Assembly: GCF_018139145.2 (NCBI RefSeq)
Contig: NC_059471.1
Location: forward strand, 209,951,494 to 210,015,493
DNA from: Gymnogyps californianus
Lineage: Eukaryota; Chordata; Aves; Accipitriformes; Cathartidae
Reading direction: 5' to 3'
Length of the DNA stretch: 64,000 nucleotides
This document shows positions 11,950 through 25,958 of this stretch, one piece after another (the stretch's first letter is position 1; every line of letters starts with the position of its first letter). Below the pieces are notes generated by a model. That model made no database searches. It had not been told where the DNA came from and saw only the letters and a program-made list of their open reading frames with translations. Position numbers and translations under genes: made by a program.

Positions 11950-14900
11950 GTCTAAGCATGAAGTCACTTTTAATTTCGACTTCACTGAGATTACTGAGAT
12001 ACTTAAGGTAAGTGCATCTCATACCTGTGTGTGGGATTTAATTTTCAGAATCATGTCCCAAAGACATGAGCACACATCCTATGTTATACATAGAAATGAG
12101 CACTTTAATGTCTCTGTTTTGCAGTCCAAAAAGTCTACAGGTATATCTAATTGATACGTACAATATTCAAACTTCTGAACAGAAACACACAAAGATGTTT
12201 AGAAATCTTTCTTTTCTCAGTTCAGGGTGGGATTCATTTTGACAGTACTTTCATGACTTAAAATAGATGCCTGGACTAAATTAATCAATAAAGCTTCCTT
12301 TTTCATCAGTCCAAAGATACAGGCACTTCCAGAAGATGATTTGACCTATCTGAAGACAGGTTTTGAGAATACACAAGATGAATGTCCCAGTGGAGGTCTC
12401 CATGTGTTTTTTTGAGCTATGGAATGAGCCTACCCTGCTGACTGAGACTGCATGCATAAATTTTAGTGTTGAAGCTTAACGGGCTCAATCTGAGTCTCAA
12501 TCTAGATAAAAAATAGAGTACCCCTGATTCTAACAGTGTTTAGAATCGATTAAAATCTTGCTTTCTTTTTTTTTTTTACAGTCTTTTGTCTTCAAAAACT
12601 GTCCTAGTGAAAATTTCAAATGAATGGTGGCTTGAAAAAAAATATACTATTATGAACACTCTTCTGAATTACATTTAGTGATTTCTTACTCATCTAAAAA
12701 ATCTTCAGGGCAAATAGTTCCTGGGTAATTCTGTGAGCCAAGCATGAATTAAATACTATGGACAATAAACTGTCCATAAAACATCTGTGCTTCTGTCTTA
12801 TTGAATATGTTTTCAAAATATTCACAATGCTCTCCTCTAAAAAAAAAAACAACAAAAACGCCCAAAACTCTCCAAAAAACAGTAGAGTTGATAATATGAC
12901 ATGAGAGAATTCCATATTATTTCAGTATCCACTAGCTACCATGTGGAAGGACCAGTTAATTAACTGTTTATTATTCTAACTTCAATAGCTTGTATTCACA
13001 TAGACTGAAAAGGCTTGCAGAGATTCCCCAGAGCCTATCATGGCAACGTTTTTTTAGAAAGACAGCATAATCAGACATGAATTCCATTTTACTCTGATTA
13101 AAGTATGTTTTCTGTTGAGTTTTACACTGTAGTCTCATTACAGAAGCAGTTTTACTAGGTGGTTTTATACAACTGAAAAGAAATGTATGCACACGGAACG
13201 GTTTAAAGGGATGTTGGACATCGTGTGTCAGACAGTAAAACCTCGCTTGCTTGCTTGTGTTTCTCATCACTAGGATGCCATGGAATAACAGCAGAGTAAA
13301 TGGGGCTTTCTTTATTATTATTATAATTCTTGATTATAGAAGGGAAAATAAATGTTAAGTATCTGGAAATAGATGATAGATTTATAGCTGAACTCTGTGC
13401 TCTGCACATAAAGCTGTGGAAGTGGAATACTTAGTTTACCATTATGTCGTGATTCATTTTACAAAAGCTGACCAAGCATTTGGTAGAGTTAACCTTGTTG
13501 GAGTTCTAGGCAGATGTTATGAACTCTCTTGGGACATTCATGGTTCAAACATAAGGATGCCACAGAGCTTTCTTGGCTAATATTAACCACCACCTTACAG
13601 TCTTCTCTTTAGATCCACGAATTACCAGCACTCAGAGTAGTTCATTCAACTCAGACAAGATATTTCCTAGAAACCCTGGGGAATCTGTGCAAGTGCTCTG
13701 ATTACTTTGAAAGCGTTTCAGTTTCCTGCTCTTAAAAATCACTGCCCTAAAGGACAGAGATGTCTTAGGAGCTGAAACATTATTCAGAATCAGCTTTATA
13801 AAAAAAAGTTTTGAAATTAAAAAAAGATATGTTTACTTAAAAACTCTGATTTCAGTAACAGAGCAACAACTCATAAATCTCAGAAAAAGAAATTCATTAC
13901 TAGGATCATACTCAACGTTTTGCTCTAGCATCCCTTAGCTGTTTTGTGGGGATAGCTAATAGCAGCTGGCATATCCTGGAAAGTTCCTAAAGTGAAATCT
14001 GTTTTGTTCCTGTTTTTAACAGGAAGGTTATAACTAGTTACATCTCAAGGTCCTGCTCTAAATGAAATGTTCCCTAGGTAGTCCTCAAAAAAATATTCCT
14101 TCTCTTCCTTTTTTTTTTTTTTAATTCTCCCATTTCCCTGTAATTTGGCAATGGGACCTCACATGGTACTGCTGAAATTTATCTATCACGTTTCTCCCTT
14201 CTTTTTATGAACGTTGCTGAAATTTTAATAATAAAAGGCCCCTATAAAAGTGACAAAATTCAGCTTACTAAGATTTTTTCTTAGAGCAAGAGAATCATTT
14301 AAGAACACAAATTTGAAGATTGAATTTTCCCAACTCACTGGCTGGATTTAGATGAACCCATCACACCTGAACCACAATACATCTAAGAGATACCTCTGAA
14401 GATATTTTTCATAGCTTTTATTCAGCATTGTCCTTGGTGCAGCAGGACCTAGGTGATGATTTTTCCCAATGTTTCCTGTATCATGTGAATATCCAGTCCC
14501 AATTGGGTATTTAAGTGCCAGACCCATAAGGGAAATGGGTGTAAAAGATCAGCAGTTGGGTGGCAGTCAGATTCTTGAAACTCCTGATTTGAACTTCAAG
14601 GCATTGCCCCCAGCCCAATCCAGGTTGATGCTGTTGTAGCTAGGCTAAAATCAGTCTGCTTTCATTTTTCTCTTTTCTTCTGTTTTAGTCCCTGCGCAGT
14701 GATATATTCTCAGCAGGAGGAGTAGATAGTGACTGCTTGCAATCTCAGTTATAGGTAATTAGGTCACTTTTCAGAGAAATGAGTTGCAATTTTCCAGACT
14801 GAGGAGGAAGCAGGATCCAAACTGCCTGCTTGCCAGAGAGCATAAACACAATTCTGAATTGACAGTCGCTGAAATATTTAAGCTGGGGAAGACGTCCGAT

Positions 14901-16510
14901 TAGGCAGAAGTAGTACTCTGGAGGCTGGATTCCTTCCTCTCCACTTCAGGTACCAGCCAATAAGCAACAGAAAGTTATGCATTTCAGAGGGTGTTTCAAC
15001 TCCATGTACATGCCAGGTTTTTTTCAATCATCTATTTAACAACCATTTCTCCCTCTGCAGGTCTCTGTCTGTCCTCACTAACTCTTATGAAGAGTCTACA
15101 ATGACCACACTCCTTTCTTAAATGTCTCAGTTAAATGTTTAAATTGAGGCAAACTCTATCTGATCCTAAGAGCCTCTAGAGCTTTTTGTTAAAGATGTGC
15201 CCTGACAGATGCGGCTGCTGCACAGGACATTTTAAATTAAGCATCACTAAATTCTCTCATGAACTCTAGGCCATAGTCATTAAACTTCACGCTTGTGCTT
15301 TCTGTTGTTGATTGCAGAAACTTTTCTGTTACAAAGTCATGTTAAATCCCAGTGTGACATTCTAGGGTTACACTATTCCAACTAACTGCAATTCACATCA
15401 AGTACTATTAGAAGCAGAATTTCAACATTGTCTGTACAATAATTTGTATCTCAGTTGTTACTGTACATTTCCCAAATTTATATTATGAACATTTGTGTTC
15501 TGTAATTAGTGTGGAAAGATGATGGTCTCCATAAAGTCCAATTTCCCTAAAATGTTCAATTACCTTTACCCATAGGTCACTATGTTTAATTTTTAAGACT
15601 AGTTTCATTTCATTGAAATGAATTGTCAGGCTTGGATGGATGTGAGTTTCAAATGGCAAACACATATATATGCACAGACCCTAATGAACCTGTGGTATAA
15701 TTATGCAGAAGTATGTGTATGTTGGTTACTGTCAATGAATAACAAAAGTACAGAACCTTAATTGAGAAGTGGGAATGTGATACTGTTGGATGGTGTTATT
15801 GCTTTTTCTGGGAAGAATTATTGCATCTTTAATCGCAGATGAGGTTCTCAGAAAATTGTTTGCCTCAAGCAAATAAGAAATTGGAAGAAGAAATGAGCAT
15901 ACAGAAGATTCCCAGCAATCTTATTTTTCCAATGTGACCAAACAGAAATGTTTGCATGCAATTAATGTAGTTGAAATAAACATATTGTGACACCAAATAT
16001 CATTTTAAGGCACAAGGAGACTCATTCAAGTGAAGCAACTGCATCCACTGCTGCTATACTAAATTTTAAAGAAAACCCACAAAATCCCAAGAGTTTCTCT
16101 GCCAGAAATCACTGTCTCACAAACTCTACTACAGGAGTTCAACACTTAGCCATCATTACTGTAAACAGTCCTTTTCCTTAATCTTTAGTATTATTTTATT
16201 GTAACATACATCAGTGGCAGACCAATTACATTGACAAGTCCCTTTCTGTACTGTTTGTTTCTACACGTGGCTGAAGGCGAGCAGAGAAATCAGGAGCATG
16301 ACCACAGTGCATAAAAGCAATACTGATGGTTTAAACATATATTTACTACTGAACTGGACAAAAAGAAACGTTTAAAAAAGGACAGACTGCTAAGTGAATA
16401 ATCACTCGGTAGATCTCATTTCATTTGCCTAAACATTGATTAGAGCACACAAATGTTGAAATTGGAAGACTTTTTATGGATCCAGACTGGCTTTTGTTTC
16501 CTATTTGTGT
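11950..16510. other. Non-coding stretch, no gene seen
   Basis: AT-rich unique DNA. Short homopolymer runs occur near 12566-12580, 12838-12849 and 14109-14122, and a TTA-rich patch near 13310-13327. The open frames at 12971-13270 and elsewhere are short and unrecognisable. No RNA gene or further mobile element was found. Confidence 0.6.
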
Positions 16511-17167
16511 GATCATAGGATCATAGAATTGTTTAGGTTGGAAAAGACCTTTAAGATCATTGAGTCCAACCATTAACCTAGCACTGCCAAGTCCATCACT
16601 AAACCATGTCCCTAAACACCACATCTACACATCTTTTAAATACCTCCAGGGATGCTGACTCCACTGCTTCCCTGGGCAGCCTGTTCCAATGCTTGACAAC
16701 CCTTTCAGCAAAGAAATTTTTCCTAATATCCGGTCTAAACCTCCCCTGGTGCAACTTGAGGCCATTTCCTCTTGTCCTATCGCTTGTTACTTGGGAGAAG
16801 AGACCGACACCCACCTTGCTACAACCTCCTTTCAAGTAGTTGTAGAGAGCAATAAGGTCTCCCCTGAGCCTCCTTTTCTCCAGGCTAAACAACCCCAGTT
16901 CCCTCAGCCGCTCCTCATAGGACTTGTTCTCTAGACCCTTCATCAGCTTCTTTGCTCTTCTTTGGACATGCTCCAGCACCTCAAGGTCTTTCTTGTAGTG
17001 AGGGGCCCAAAACCGAACACAGTATTCGAGGTGTGACCTCACCAGTGCCAAGTACAGGGGGACGATCACTTCCCTAGTCCTGCTGGCCACACTATTGCTG
17101 ATACAAGTCAGGATGCTATTGGTCTTCTTGGCCACCTGGGCACACTGCTGGCTCATATTCAGCCGTC
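16511..17167 (-). mobile_element. CR1 LINE, 5'-truncated, inverted (copy C)
   Basis: The only CR1 copy on the minus strand. Its 3' end is at 16511-16530, reading in element sense as ATTCTATG then ATCCTATG. Its 5' break is near 17167, just upstream of the Met-Ser-Gln-Gln-Cys stretch of ORF2. It is 657 bp long with a short 88-bp 3' UTR. The ATTCTATG-type tail and the undisturbed reading frame make it one of the better preserved copies in the window. I see no clear target duplication, which is usual for CR1. Confidence 0.95.
16599..17156 (-). pseudogene. CR1 ORF2 C-terminal fragment (after the RT core)
   Basis: A 185-codon open segment encoding the part of CR1 ORF2 that follows the catalytic reverse transcriptase core. 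Family landmarks run in order: Ser-Arg-x-Arg-Glu-Val (about residues 25-30), His-Leu-Glu-Tyr-Cys near 42-46, [13 protein letters not shown] near 80-92, Asp-Arg-Thr-Arg-Gly-Asn-Gly near 126-132 and His-Trp-Asn-Arg-Leu-Pro near 156-161. It ends naturally at ...Phe-Arg-Asp-Met-Val. The endonuclease and the catalytic Asp-Asp part are absent through 5' truncation, so it cannot act by itself. The first Met is simply the first one after the truncation point. There is no internal stop or frameshift over 558 bp, unlike copies D and F. Confidence 0.92.
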
Positions 17168-20100
17168 TGAAGTGATAATTGTATTAGTTTTTGAATAATA
17201 ATATTTATACATGAATATTTACAGCAATTAATTCCACCATTTGGTTCCACAAGTACCTGTCTAAATCACCTATTAAAATGGAGGTAAGGATTTGCAATGG
17301 CATAGAAGTCCAACACAGTCACAAATTATTAGGAAGCGGATCATTTATGATAAGCAGTTCAGTAGCAGATCCTGCCCTTCTGCTCTAACTGTATAAGATC
17401 TGACACCCCTGGAAATAAGGGGATTCTGCATGCCTTGACTTTTGAGCTTTGATAGAACAATAGATGCTGGAGCCTAACCTAAATGCCATGTTAAGTTGTC
17501 TGAGCATGACTCACAGAGCCAAATCTCAATTTGGCTGTACCATCACTGTAGATATATGAAAAGAACCATAAAAGCCTGCAACACAGCTTGTAGAGCTGAT
17601 CCACAGCCACTGAGGAAGGTGTGGGCTTTTGCCAGCCAGCGTCCATTCTGGGGGCATTCTGAGAAGGACATTTTGAAAGATAAGTAAACAACGTGGTGAT
17701 CAAGAAGGTGTCAAGGCTTCCAGTGCATCAACAGGGTCAGCAACTCCTTTCCTCCCTCCTAGGGGTTTAGCTGCCTGTGTTCAAGGTCAGCTCTGATATG
17801 GTGAAGCCATGTAACCTTGGATCAAACTTTTGTAAACACAGCAAAATGCATGAGAAAACAGTGAGAAACCTCACCTGTTGCTTCCTTACCCCAGGAGCTG
17901 CACTTCAGCCATGTCCGTGGTCTTGGTCCTTACCTGGGCTTCACTATAGACATTCCCATTCCTCCCTTGCTGATCCTGACATTGCTTTGCTGACTTGACT
18001 TCCTAGCTTGACCTCTGATCTGTGTCATTACAGCAGACTTCCCTGGTGATCACTGGACTATTTGGCTGACCCTGCTTACTGTCCTCAGACCTATTCTGCT
18101 CTTCTTGTTATGGCACTGTGGGACTGTACCCTTTGTTGGTGAGATGATGGCCCCAGCCCGTCACTCCAGCTCCTGGCTCTCCTCTTGTGGAGCAGCCACT
18201 CCTGTTGCTTCCTGACAGAAGGCTGCAGTGGGGGGAGATCAAAAATAGAGGCCACCTTTTTTCTGGACCGTATATAATCTGTTAATATTAACACTTGTAT
18301 ACCTTAGGTGATATAGTCTCACATATCTTTATACGCATTTTAAACTCAGAAGGAGAAGGATGTTGAAGGAAATATTCTAACTTTTCTTTAAAAATACTAG
18401 TGGCTGCTGGGTGTAGACAGCAAGGGAGCTGAAAACAGAGAGCACTTCCTCATGCTCCAAAAACATATAACATCCCTGCAGATGCCTGGAATGCGAAGTG
18501 CAGGAAAGATTTCAGAGAGACCCTTCAACTGAAAAATAATGATTTGCAGAGGATTCTGACAGAGAAAGATAAGGCTTGGGACGTGGTTGGTGGGACTTGA
18601 GGAGAAGATTTAGTTGTGCCAAGCAAAACACACATAACTTCACATTTATTCTGAAAGCCATAAGAAACAATAGGGTGTCATTGTATTTGTGGTGCCTTTT
18701 GATTGACTTGTTGGAAAAAAGTAGGGTTGTTTTATTTACTCTGAACTGGAGAGAGAAGAATGTCACATTGTCTTTATTAACCATATGTTTCCACCCTTTC
18801 CTACAATTAAATGCATATATATTAACATATTTTATTTTCTGCTGTATACCCCTCTCTTAACCCCAGTTCCATGCTTCAGTTACTTCAGTTAAATGCTGGA
18901 TTATCAGTAATAGTGGTTTTATTTTTATTTTGCATACACTTCATACAACCATGGAAGTATGGCCATTTATCTGAATGCCTTTCTTATGCATCCATGATGC
19001 AAACATAGCAATTCCATCCAGCAGAGACTGGGTAAAGATGTACAGATGAGTAAGGTTGAGTTTTATTCAATCTGTCTGGACTGTTTTCCGTGAGACATTG
19101 TGATTTCTACCCATTATTGCTCAAATTAGTGTTTCTACATGCTGTGAGATCAGAGCAGAGATGAATCATAATTCTAATCCAGCTCCTTCCGAAATGCATG
19201 GAGGAATCTCAGTTACTTCCACATCAATTTAATTCACATCTGTATGGGAGTAGGAAACTTGTTCCTCGGGAGTGAAGAAAGGGCCATCTTTTGAGGGAAC
19301 CCACTGTGGAATGTGAAGGCTGCTGCAAACATTCAATCAATTTGAGGAATCTGTTCAACATTGTCTCCTCCTGACACTCAGACTGAATGGATTTCCTCTC
19401 CACATATCTGATACTAATGCTTCTGAGGTTGATGAAACTTCTGTGGACACAAAGAAAGAGATAGGCATACTTTCAAAATTCCTGATCGTTAGAAGGAAAT
19501 AGCAGTTTTATTATGATCTACCAATTAGTGATAGACTACGATGCTGATGGAATCAAGATCTATAATGAAAACTATGTAGTCATGACAAGTTGATTTTATA
19601 ATTAGAACTAGGAAAACTTTTTTTTTTTTTTTTAATATAGACTATTAAACCTCCAAACCCCTTAGCAGTATTTTGACCCATTGGAAAATTTTACATTTGC
19701 AATTTAGACTGAACACAGCAAATGTGCCAGTCTCCCAGAAACTTAGGTATTTAGCAACTTCTTGTTTGTGCCCAGGCTTTTCGTAGAAAGGAAATCCAGG
19801 CAAATGGCCCAAGCAAGAACTATGCAAAAGAGAAACCTAGTGTTGATAGCTGGGGAATAAGAACCCAGGAATGTGCCTGTGAAGTCTCTGGTCAGTTCTT
19901 CTTGTAACACTGAACCATTGTAGGAACCCTGGGATGCCATGGTACCTGAATCCTGGCATTTCTTGAAACTTGGAGAGAGGTTGGATTTGGTGTCACAGGT
20001 CCAGGAGAGAAATCTCACATATAGCCAGGTCCCAAAGAACTTGGATTAATAGGAAAGACTTCGCATTTCCAGCTTTGCTGTCTGAGCCTGAAGCGTGGGC

Positions 20101-23100
20101 TCATGGATCCTGGTTTCCCAGCCCCGATACAATCTACTTGCCCTACTTTTTCAAGAACCACAGTCAAGTGTGTTAAATCAGCTTAATTGTGGAGCCAAGT
20201 CAAGAATCTGTTTTGATAACGGGAGTTTGTTCACTCGTATAAATGCAGTGCTTTGGGGAATTAAGATGGATGTGCTTTAAATGTGATTATTGACAGAAAC
20301 AGGGCTTGTGAAATCAAAGGCATGAATAAGAATAGGAAGCTGTGTTCCTCATGCCCTGCTTAATATATACTTGCTTTTTTACAGTCAGGCACTTACTTAA
20401 GAAAATGACATGCTCCATTTAGTGAAAGCAATGGAGCTGCTTTAGTGTGAAACAGAAGTAATGAATGCAATGTGAGGATGGAGACCCCACATACTAAATA
20501 TGGCTCTGGACAAGAACAGATTCGGTCGTCAATGGGGTTGTGTGCATTTACAGCAGGACTGAGTTTACTACAGTGCTTTGTCTTTTCATTGTCATTCATT
20601 AAGTTACTTAATCTACTTGCCTCTAGAGAAGGAACTATATGAATATACACTATGCTTTCATTTATTTTTATATGGCACTGCTCATATTTAGACTCCTTCA
20701 GTGTGTTATGATGATTTGATCATTATAATGATCCATAATACAAGCGTAACGCTCTGTGTACTTGTAGTTAATATCCACCAGAAAAATCCTATCCATTGTT
20801 ATGTGGGAAATATAGAACTGTTCACTGCTTATGTGAGCAATGAGTCAAGACAAATTTTATGTCTGAAGCTGCTGCCATCTCGAAAAATTTTAACACACTT
20901 TTTTGTTCATTCATAGATTGGCACATTTGGTGACCTTTGATATTCTCTGAAGCTGGACTCACTTAGGAAATGTGTTGTTATCTTATCATTAAATCCTCAT
21001 TTAAAAGTTTGTTTTGTGTATATTAGTAGGTTTTCAAGTGGCATTCATAGGAAGTGATTGGGTTGTGCAACTCCTAGATGAGCATTTTGTGTTTACAAAT
21101 ATATCCTATTTTCTCTGCAAGTTTATTTCTCTAACACATTCCCTCCTGCCACTTATACATGCAGGGAACTGTCTTGCAACAGCAACATGACACTATCTAT
21201 CTATCTATCACAGATAATCTATTCTTTAGCTGGTCAGCTATATGGGCCTATGCTTTATGCTCTGCCAGACCTTGAAGGTGGGGACATCATAATATTTTGA
21301 TTGTATATCTAAACCACTCTGAAATCATTCTCATTAATGAGCAAAATAAACAGAATGGTGGAATGACGTAGGACATCAAAGTGCAGAGCGTTTTCCAGCT
21401 GGGTAGAGCAGCTTAACAGATCAGCCAGACAAAGTAGTTTTCTGACAAACTAGAATAAGATATTTAAGCTCTTGCAGGATTGCAGGACTATTCCCTTTCA
21501 CAGCAATGATGAAAGATACTCAGATGCTTAAGTGTCTTTCTGGACCACAGCCTCAATAAATTACAAGTTTAGGAAACTCATTCATCCTATGGCTTCCTTC
21601 TGAAACACACCAGGTGTCATGTGTACATACATCCCCTCAGTAATTGTGCAAATGGATTTTCTGCTAAACAGTTTTCCATTAAAAGGACTGATTCCTAGCC
21701 AGGTACATAGCTCTGCTGAATTTCCTTTAGCTGAAGATTTGACCCTAAGTTCTTTGAGTCCTTATTTATTTATTTTGTCTGAGTGTTTAAGTTTACCATG
21801 ATAGCTCAGGATGGATATTCCAAAGACAGATTTATGTCAATAAACCAACCAAGTCAGATGCTTAAATAACCCTCTAAGGCAAGGTTAGAGGTTAAGGTTA
21901 GAGCCTTAAACTTCTGAGATCCACATGTACTAGTATCATTCTCATTTTTGTATCCTCATTTTCATAGCTGAGTGGGAGTGCTGTACCCACAGTATGGAAA
22001 ACAGATGTACTCTCTTTTGCATGGACTCCTGGTATTGAATCACAGAATACGTCCAGAAGATACTCCTAAGTAAGGACATAAATGACGGGATTCACTTCAC
22101 CTAACGTTAAAGGTGAGATATAGCTCTAAATTCAGAGATATATGGGCTCATTTCAGCTGTCCACACATAGCTATCCTGTACCATTTCAGGTGCTTTGGGT
22201 TGTCTGTGATATTTGCTGAGAGATATCAATTATGGGAGACCTATGCCCTCCTAGGGCAGCTGGAGGCCAGGCCAGGTATCCTAACACATCTCAAATGGCA
22301 CTGCTTATCTACATGTGGGCAACCCCTCACCATTACAGCCAGAAGCTGGGAGACTGTTTCCTTCAATAAAGATCTCCACTCCCCTAAAAGGAGTCTAGAC
22401 ACCATGGGCATGATTCATTTGCCTCAACCTTGGTATCTACTGCCGTTTGAGATGCTCCGTGGCATCCCAAACATGCATGTGTAGCTGGCAAAAATGACAT
22501 AGGATTCACAGAAAATCTGTGACCTTCTGGAGCAGCAGCTGGACACCAGACAGGATTTCATGGGTCATCAGAAATGGCATTAGGTGCCAATTACTAGACA
22601 CCTGAATTGAAACCTTAGCTTAGAAGTAGAAGCCTACATTATAAACATCTAAAGTCAGGGAAAATGAATCCTGTCTTGAAATAACAGATAGCATCTGGAC
22701 ATTTTGCTTTCCTTCCTACTAGGGCACAGTTATACCTTATAGTACATTCACAACTTCTTCTTCCAGTTTTATACTTCTTCCAGTTTTATTTGATACACTT
22801 CCAGTAATTTTTCCAATGAAGTTGCCAACAAATGCATTTCTGTGTCAATAAGCATTTCCAGGATATAAATCTAAATTCTGGCGATAAGGGAACAGTTTGG
22901 ATTTAAGGCTCATTTGTTTTGCAGCCTTTGAGCTGACATTATCAATTACCATTTCAATTAGTGTTAATTGAATTGCTGAGGTTTCTAGATGGTAGGGTGA
23001 TAGCAGTAACTCATTTCATCTAGACCAAAAAACTGCCAGGATCTTTCAACTACGAATTCTCACTTGTAATTATCATATACAGATACTAAAAGGTGGACTT

Positions 23101-24438
23101 ACTAGATAAAAAAAAGCAGCTGTCACATACACCCTAAAACTCACTGTGACTCTGAAAGACCTTGAACACATGTGTGACTTTTTTAAAACCTCAAAATAAT
23201 GAAGAGAGTACAATTTATTACAAAAACCTGAACTTAATTGTCATGACAGTTTAGGGGGTTTCTTGGGTGTCAGATGTTATGCCTATAAAGCATGATTTTA
23301 CTTGAACATTACAAGGAGATGCTCCTCTGATTTCTGAATTTCCAGGAGAAGATTGATGTTGACAATACAGATGTGCTTGCATGCATGTGCTCTTAAAAAT
23401 ATTTTGCCAATAATGTGACAAATGTATAACCAACATATGATTGATCCAGACATCCCAGAAGTGGTTTTGATGTTTTTATGACTGTCAGAATTTATGTTTG
23501 AAAGAACATCAGTAAAATGGAAAGATTTTGTTGGCACTAAATTTGTACCTCCTTTCTTTCCATCCTACATTTTTTTCCCTATGTTTGACAACTATCATGC
23601 AAGGTTTTAAGTATGTGATGTCACTTAAAAGCATGGGCTCCCCAGAGCCTTCCTGAAGTCATTGTGTGATGCCAGGGTCCACCCAAAGGGCTCAGCTGCA
23701 AATCAGGAGCCCAGAGAGCTCTGCGTTTAGTCCACATACCACAGCATTCTTTAGGCCTGATGCTCAGATATCTGTTCTATCTGAGCGTACTTTGTTGATA
23801 TTGCCTTACTGTTTATAGAAACCTCATAAAAATAATATTAAAAAAAACACAACAGAAACACCGAACGTCTGTATGCTTGGCAAAATTTATTCAAACCACA
23901 GCTTTTCACATAGTATTTTCACTGTTCTGTCCCTGCCAGTATCAGGAAGTGCCCTTGCGGCAGACGAAGAAAATAAAAGGAGCGTACTAAACTTTTTCAA
24001 ACCTCAGAAGGGCTTTGAGGTTTGAGCAAGGATCTCAGCCAATTCTTATTTTATCTGAATCTGGTCTTCTTTATTCCTAATGGTAATAAGATTCCTTTCC
24101 CTCCTCCCCCTCCCAAATGCCTAAAAACTGGTGGCTGAAAATAACCCAAGAGGAAGGATTGTCCAGTAATTAATGAATCCACCTAAAATTGAGAGGATTT
24201 AGCCTTAATTTTCTTTTCAGACATAGATGTCCTATATAACCATTCCTCTCTGTGCCTCAACTTTCCTTATTAAAAAGAAAAAGAAAAGAGATTTTTCTTT
24301 TGTCATGGTAGTGCTGAGAGGCTAAAGCCATTAAAATGATAGAGTGGAAAAAATACTATGCTAAGGGGCAACCATAAATTCCTTAGGACGTGTTTGCAAG
24401 TTTCCAAGTGATTAATTTATCACAGCTTAATGCATTGT
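17168..24438. other. Non-coding stretch, no gene seen
   Basis: Unique AT-rich DNA. It holds a short (CTAT)4 tract at 21193-21209, a 17-bp tandem duplication at 22757-22789 (cttcttccagttttat twice) and a T17 run at 19618-19634. The open frame at 22113-22484 (123 codons) is the longest and matches nothing I know. Positions 22560-22665 contain phrases resembling the element at 7853-8249. Confidence 0.6.
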
Positions 24439-25958
24439 AAGGAACCTGAACATACATAAGCCTATGGGACCTGACAAGATGCATCCCAGAGTCCTGAGGG
24501 AACTGGCTGATATAGTTGCCAAGCCACTTTCCATGATATTTCAAAAGTCATGGCAGTCAGGTGAAGTCCCTGGTGACTGGAAAAAGTGAAACATTGCACC
24601 CATTTTTAAAAAGGGTAGAAAGGAGGACCCTGGGAACCACCAACCTGTCAGCCTCACCTCTGCGCCTGGGAAGATCATGGAACAGATCCTCCTAGAAGAT
24701 ATGCTAAGGCACATGGAGGACAGGGAGGCGATTCAAGACAGCCAGCATGGCTTCACCAAGGGCAAGTCCTGCCTGACCAACCTAGTGGCCTTCTATGATG
24801 GAGTGACTACATCAGTGGACAAGGGAAGAGCTACGGATGTCGTCTATCTGGGATTCTGTAAGGCCTTTGACACGGTCCCCTACAACATCCTTCTCTCTAA
24901 ATTGGAGAGATATGGATTTGATGGGTGGACTGTTCGGTAGATGAGGAATTGGTTGGATGGTCGCATCCAGAGGGTAGTGGTCAATGGCTCAACGTCCCGA
25001 TGGAGATCGGTGACAAGTGTTGTCCCTCAGGGGTCCGTATAGCGACCAATACTGTTTAATATCTTCATCAATGACATAGTGGGATTGAGTGCACCCTTAG
25101 CCAGTTTGCAGACAACACCAAGCTGAATGGTGCATTTGACACGCCTGAGGGATGGGATGCCATCCAGAGAGACCTGGACAAGCTCAAGAAGTGGGTCCAC
25201 GTGAACATCATGAGGTTCAACAAGGCCAAGTGCAGGGTCCTGTACCTGGGTCAGGGCAACCTGCAGTATCAGTACAGGCTGGGCGATGAAAGGATTGAGA
25301 GCAGCCCTGCAGAGAAGGACTTGGGGGTACTGATGGATGAAAAACTGGACATGAGCCAGAAAGTGCACTCGCAGCCCAGAAGGCCAACTGTATCCTGGGC
25401 TGCATCAAAAGAAGCATGGCCAGCAGGTCGAGGGAGGTGATTCTGCCCTTCTACTCTGCTCTGGTGAGACCCCACCTGCAGTACTGCATCCAGCTCTGGA
25501 GCCCTCAGCACAGGAAAGAAATGGACCTGTTGGAGTGGGTCCAGAGGAAGGCCACAAAAATGATCAGAGGTCTGGAACACCTCTCCTATGAAGAAAGGCT
25601 GAGAGAGTTGGGGTTGTTCAGCCTGCAGAGGAAAAGGCTCTGGGGAGACCTTATTACAGCCTTTCAGTACTTAAAGGGGGCTTATAAGAAAGACGGGGAC
25701 AGACTTTTTAGCAGGGCCTGTTGCGATAGGACAAGGGGTAATGGTTTTAAACTAAAAGAAGGTAGATTCAGACTAGATATAAGGAAGAAATTTTTTACGA
25801 TGAAGGTGGTGAAACACTGGAACAGGTTGCCCAGAGAGGTGGCAGATGCCCCATCCCTGGAAACATTCCAGGTCAGGTCAGACGGGGCTCTGAGCAACCT
25901 GATCCAGTTGAAGATGTCCCTGCTCATGGCAGGGGGGGTTGGACTAGATGACCTTTAA
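24439..25958 (+). pseudogene. CR1 ORF2 reverse transcriptase, broken (copy D)
   Basis: The decayed RT of copy D. Stops interrupt it at 24587 (TGA), 24938 (TAG, from a Trp codon) and 25040 (TAG). A 4-bp loss near 25076 and a 1-bp loss near 25357 shift the frame. Both catalytic sites are also altered. RT motif A reads Leu-Gly-Phe-Cys-Lys-Ala-Phe-Asp where the family has Leu-Asp, and the YXDD-type box at 25105-25116 reads Phe-Ala-Asp-Asn instead of Phe-Ala-Asp-Asp. The last segment, 25416-25958, is open for 180 codons. It holds the same C-terminal landmarks as copy C. The normal stop is lost (CAG at 25905, TAG in copy F), so it reads 17 codons into the 3' UTR. Confidence 0.92.

Noticed and set aside
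22113..22484. 123-codon plus-strand frame
   Set aside because: No domain, no bias in codon use that I can see and no homology that I recognise. It is one of the expected chance maxima in 64 kb.
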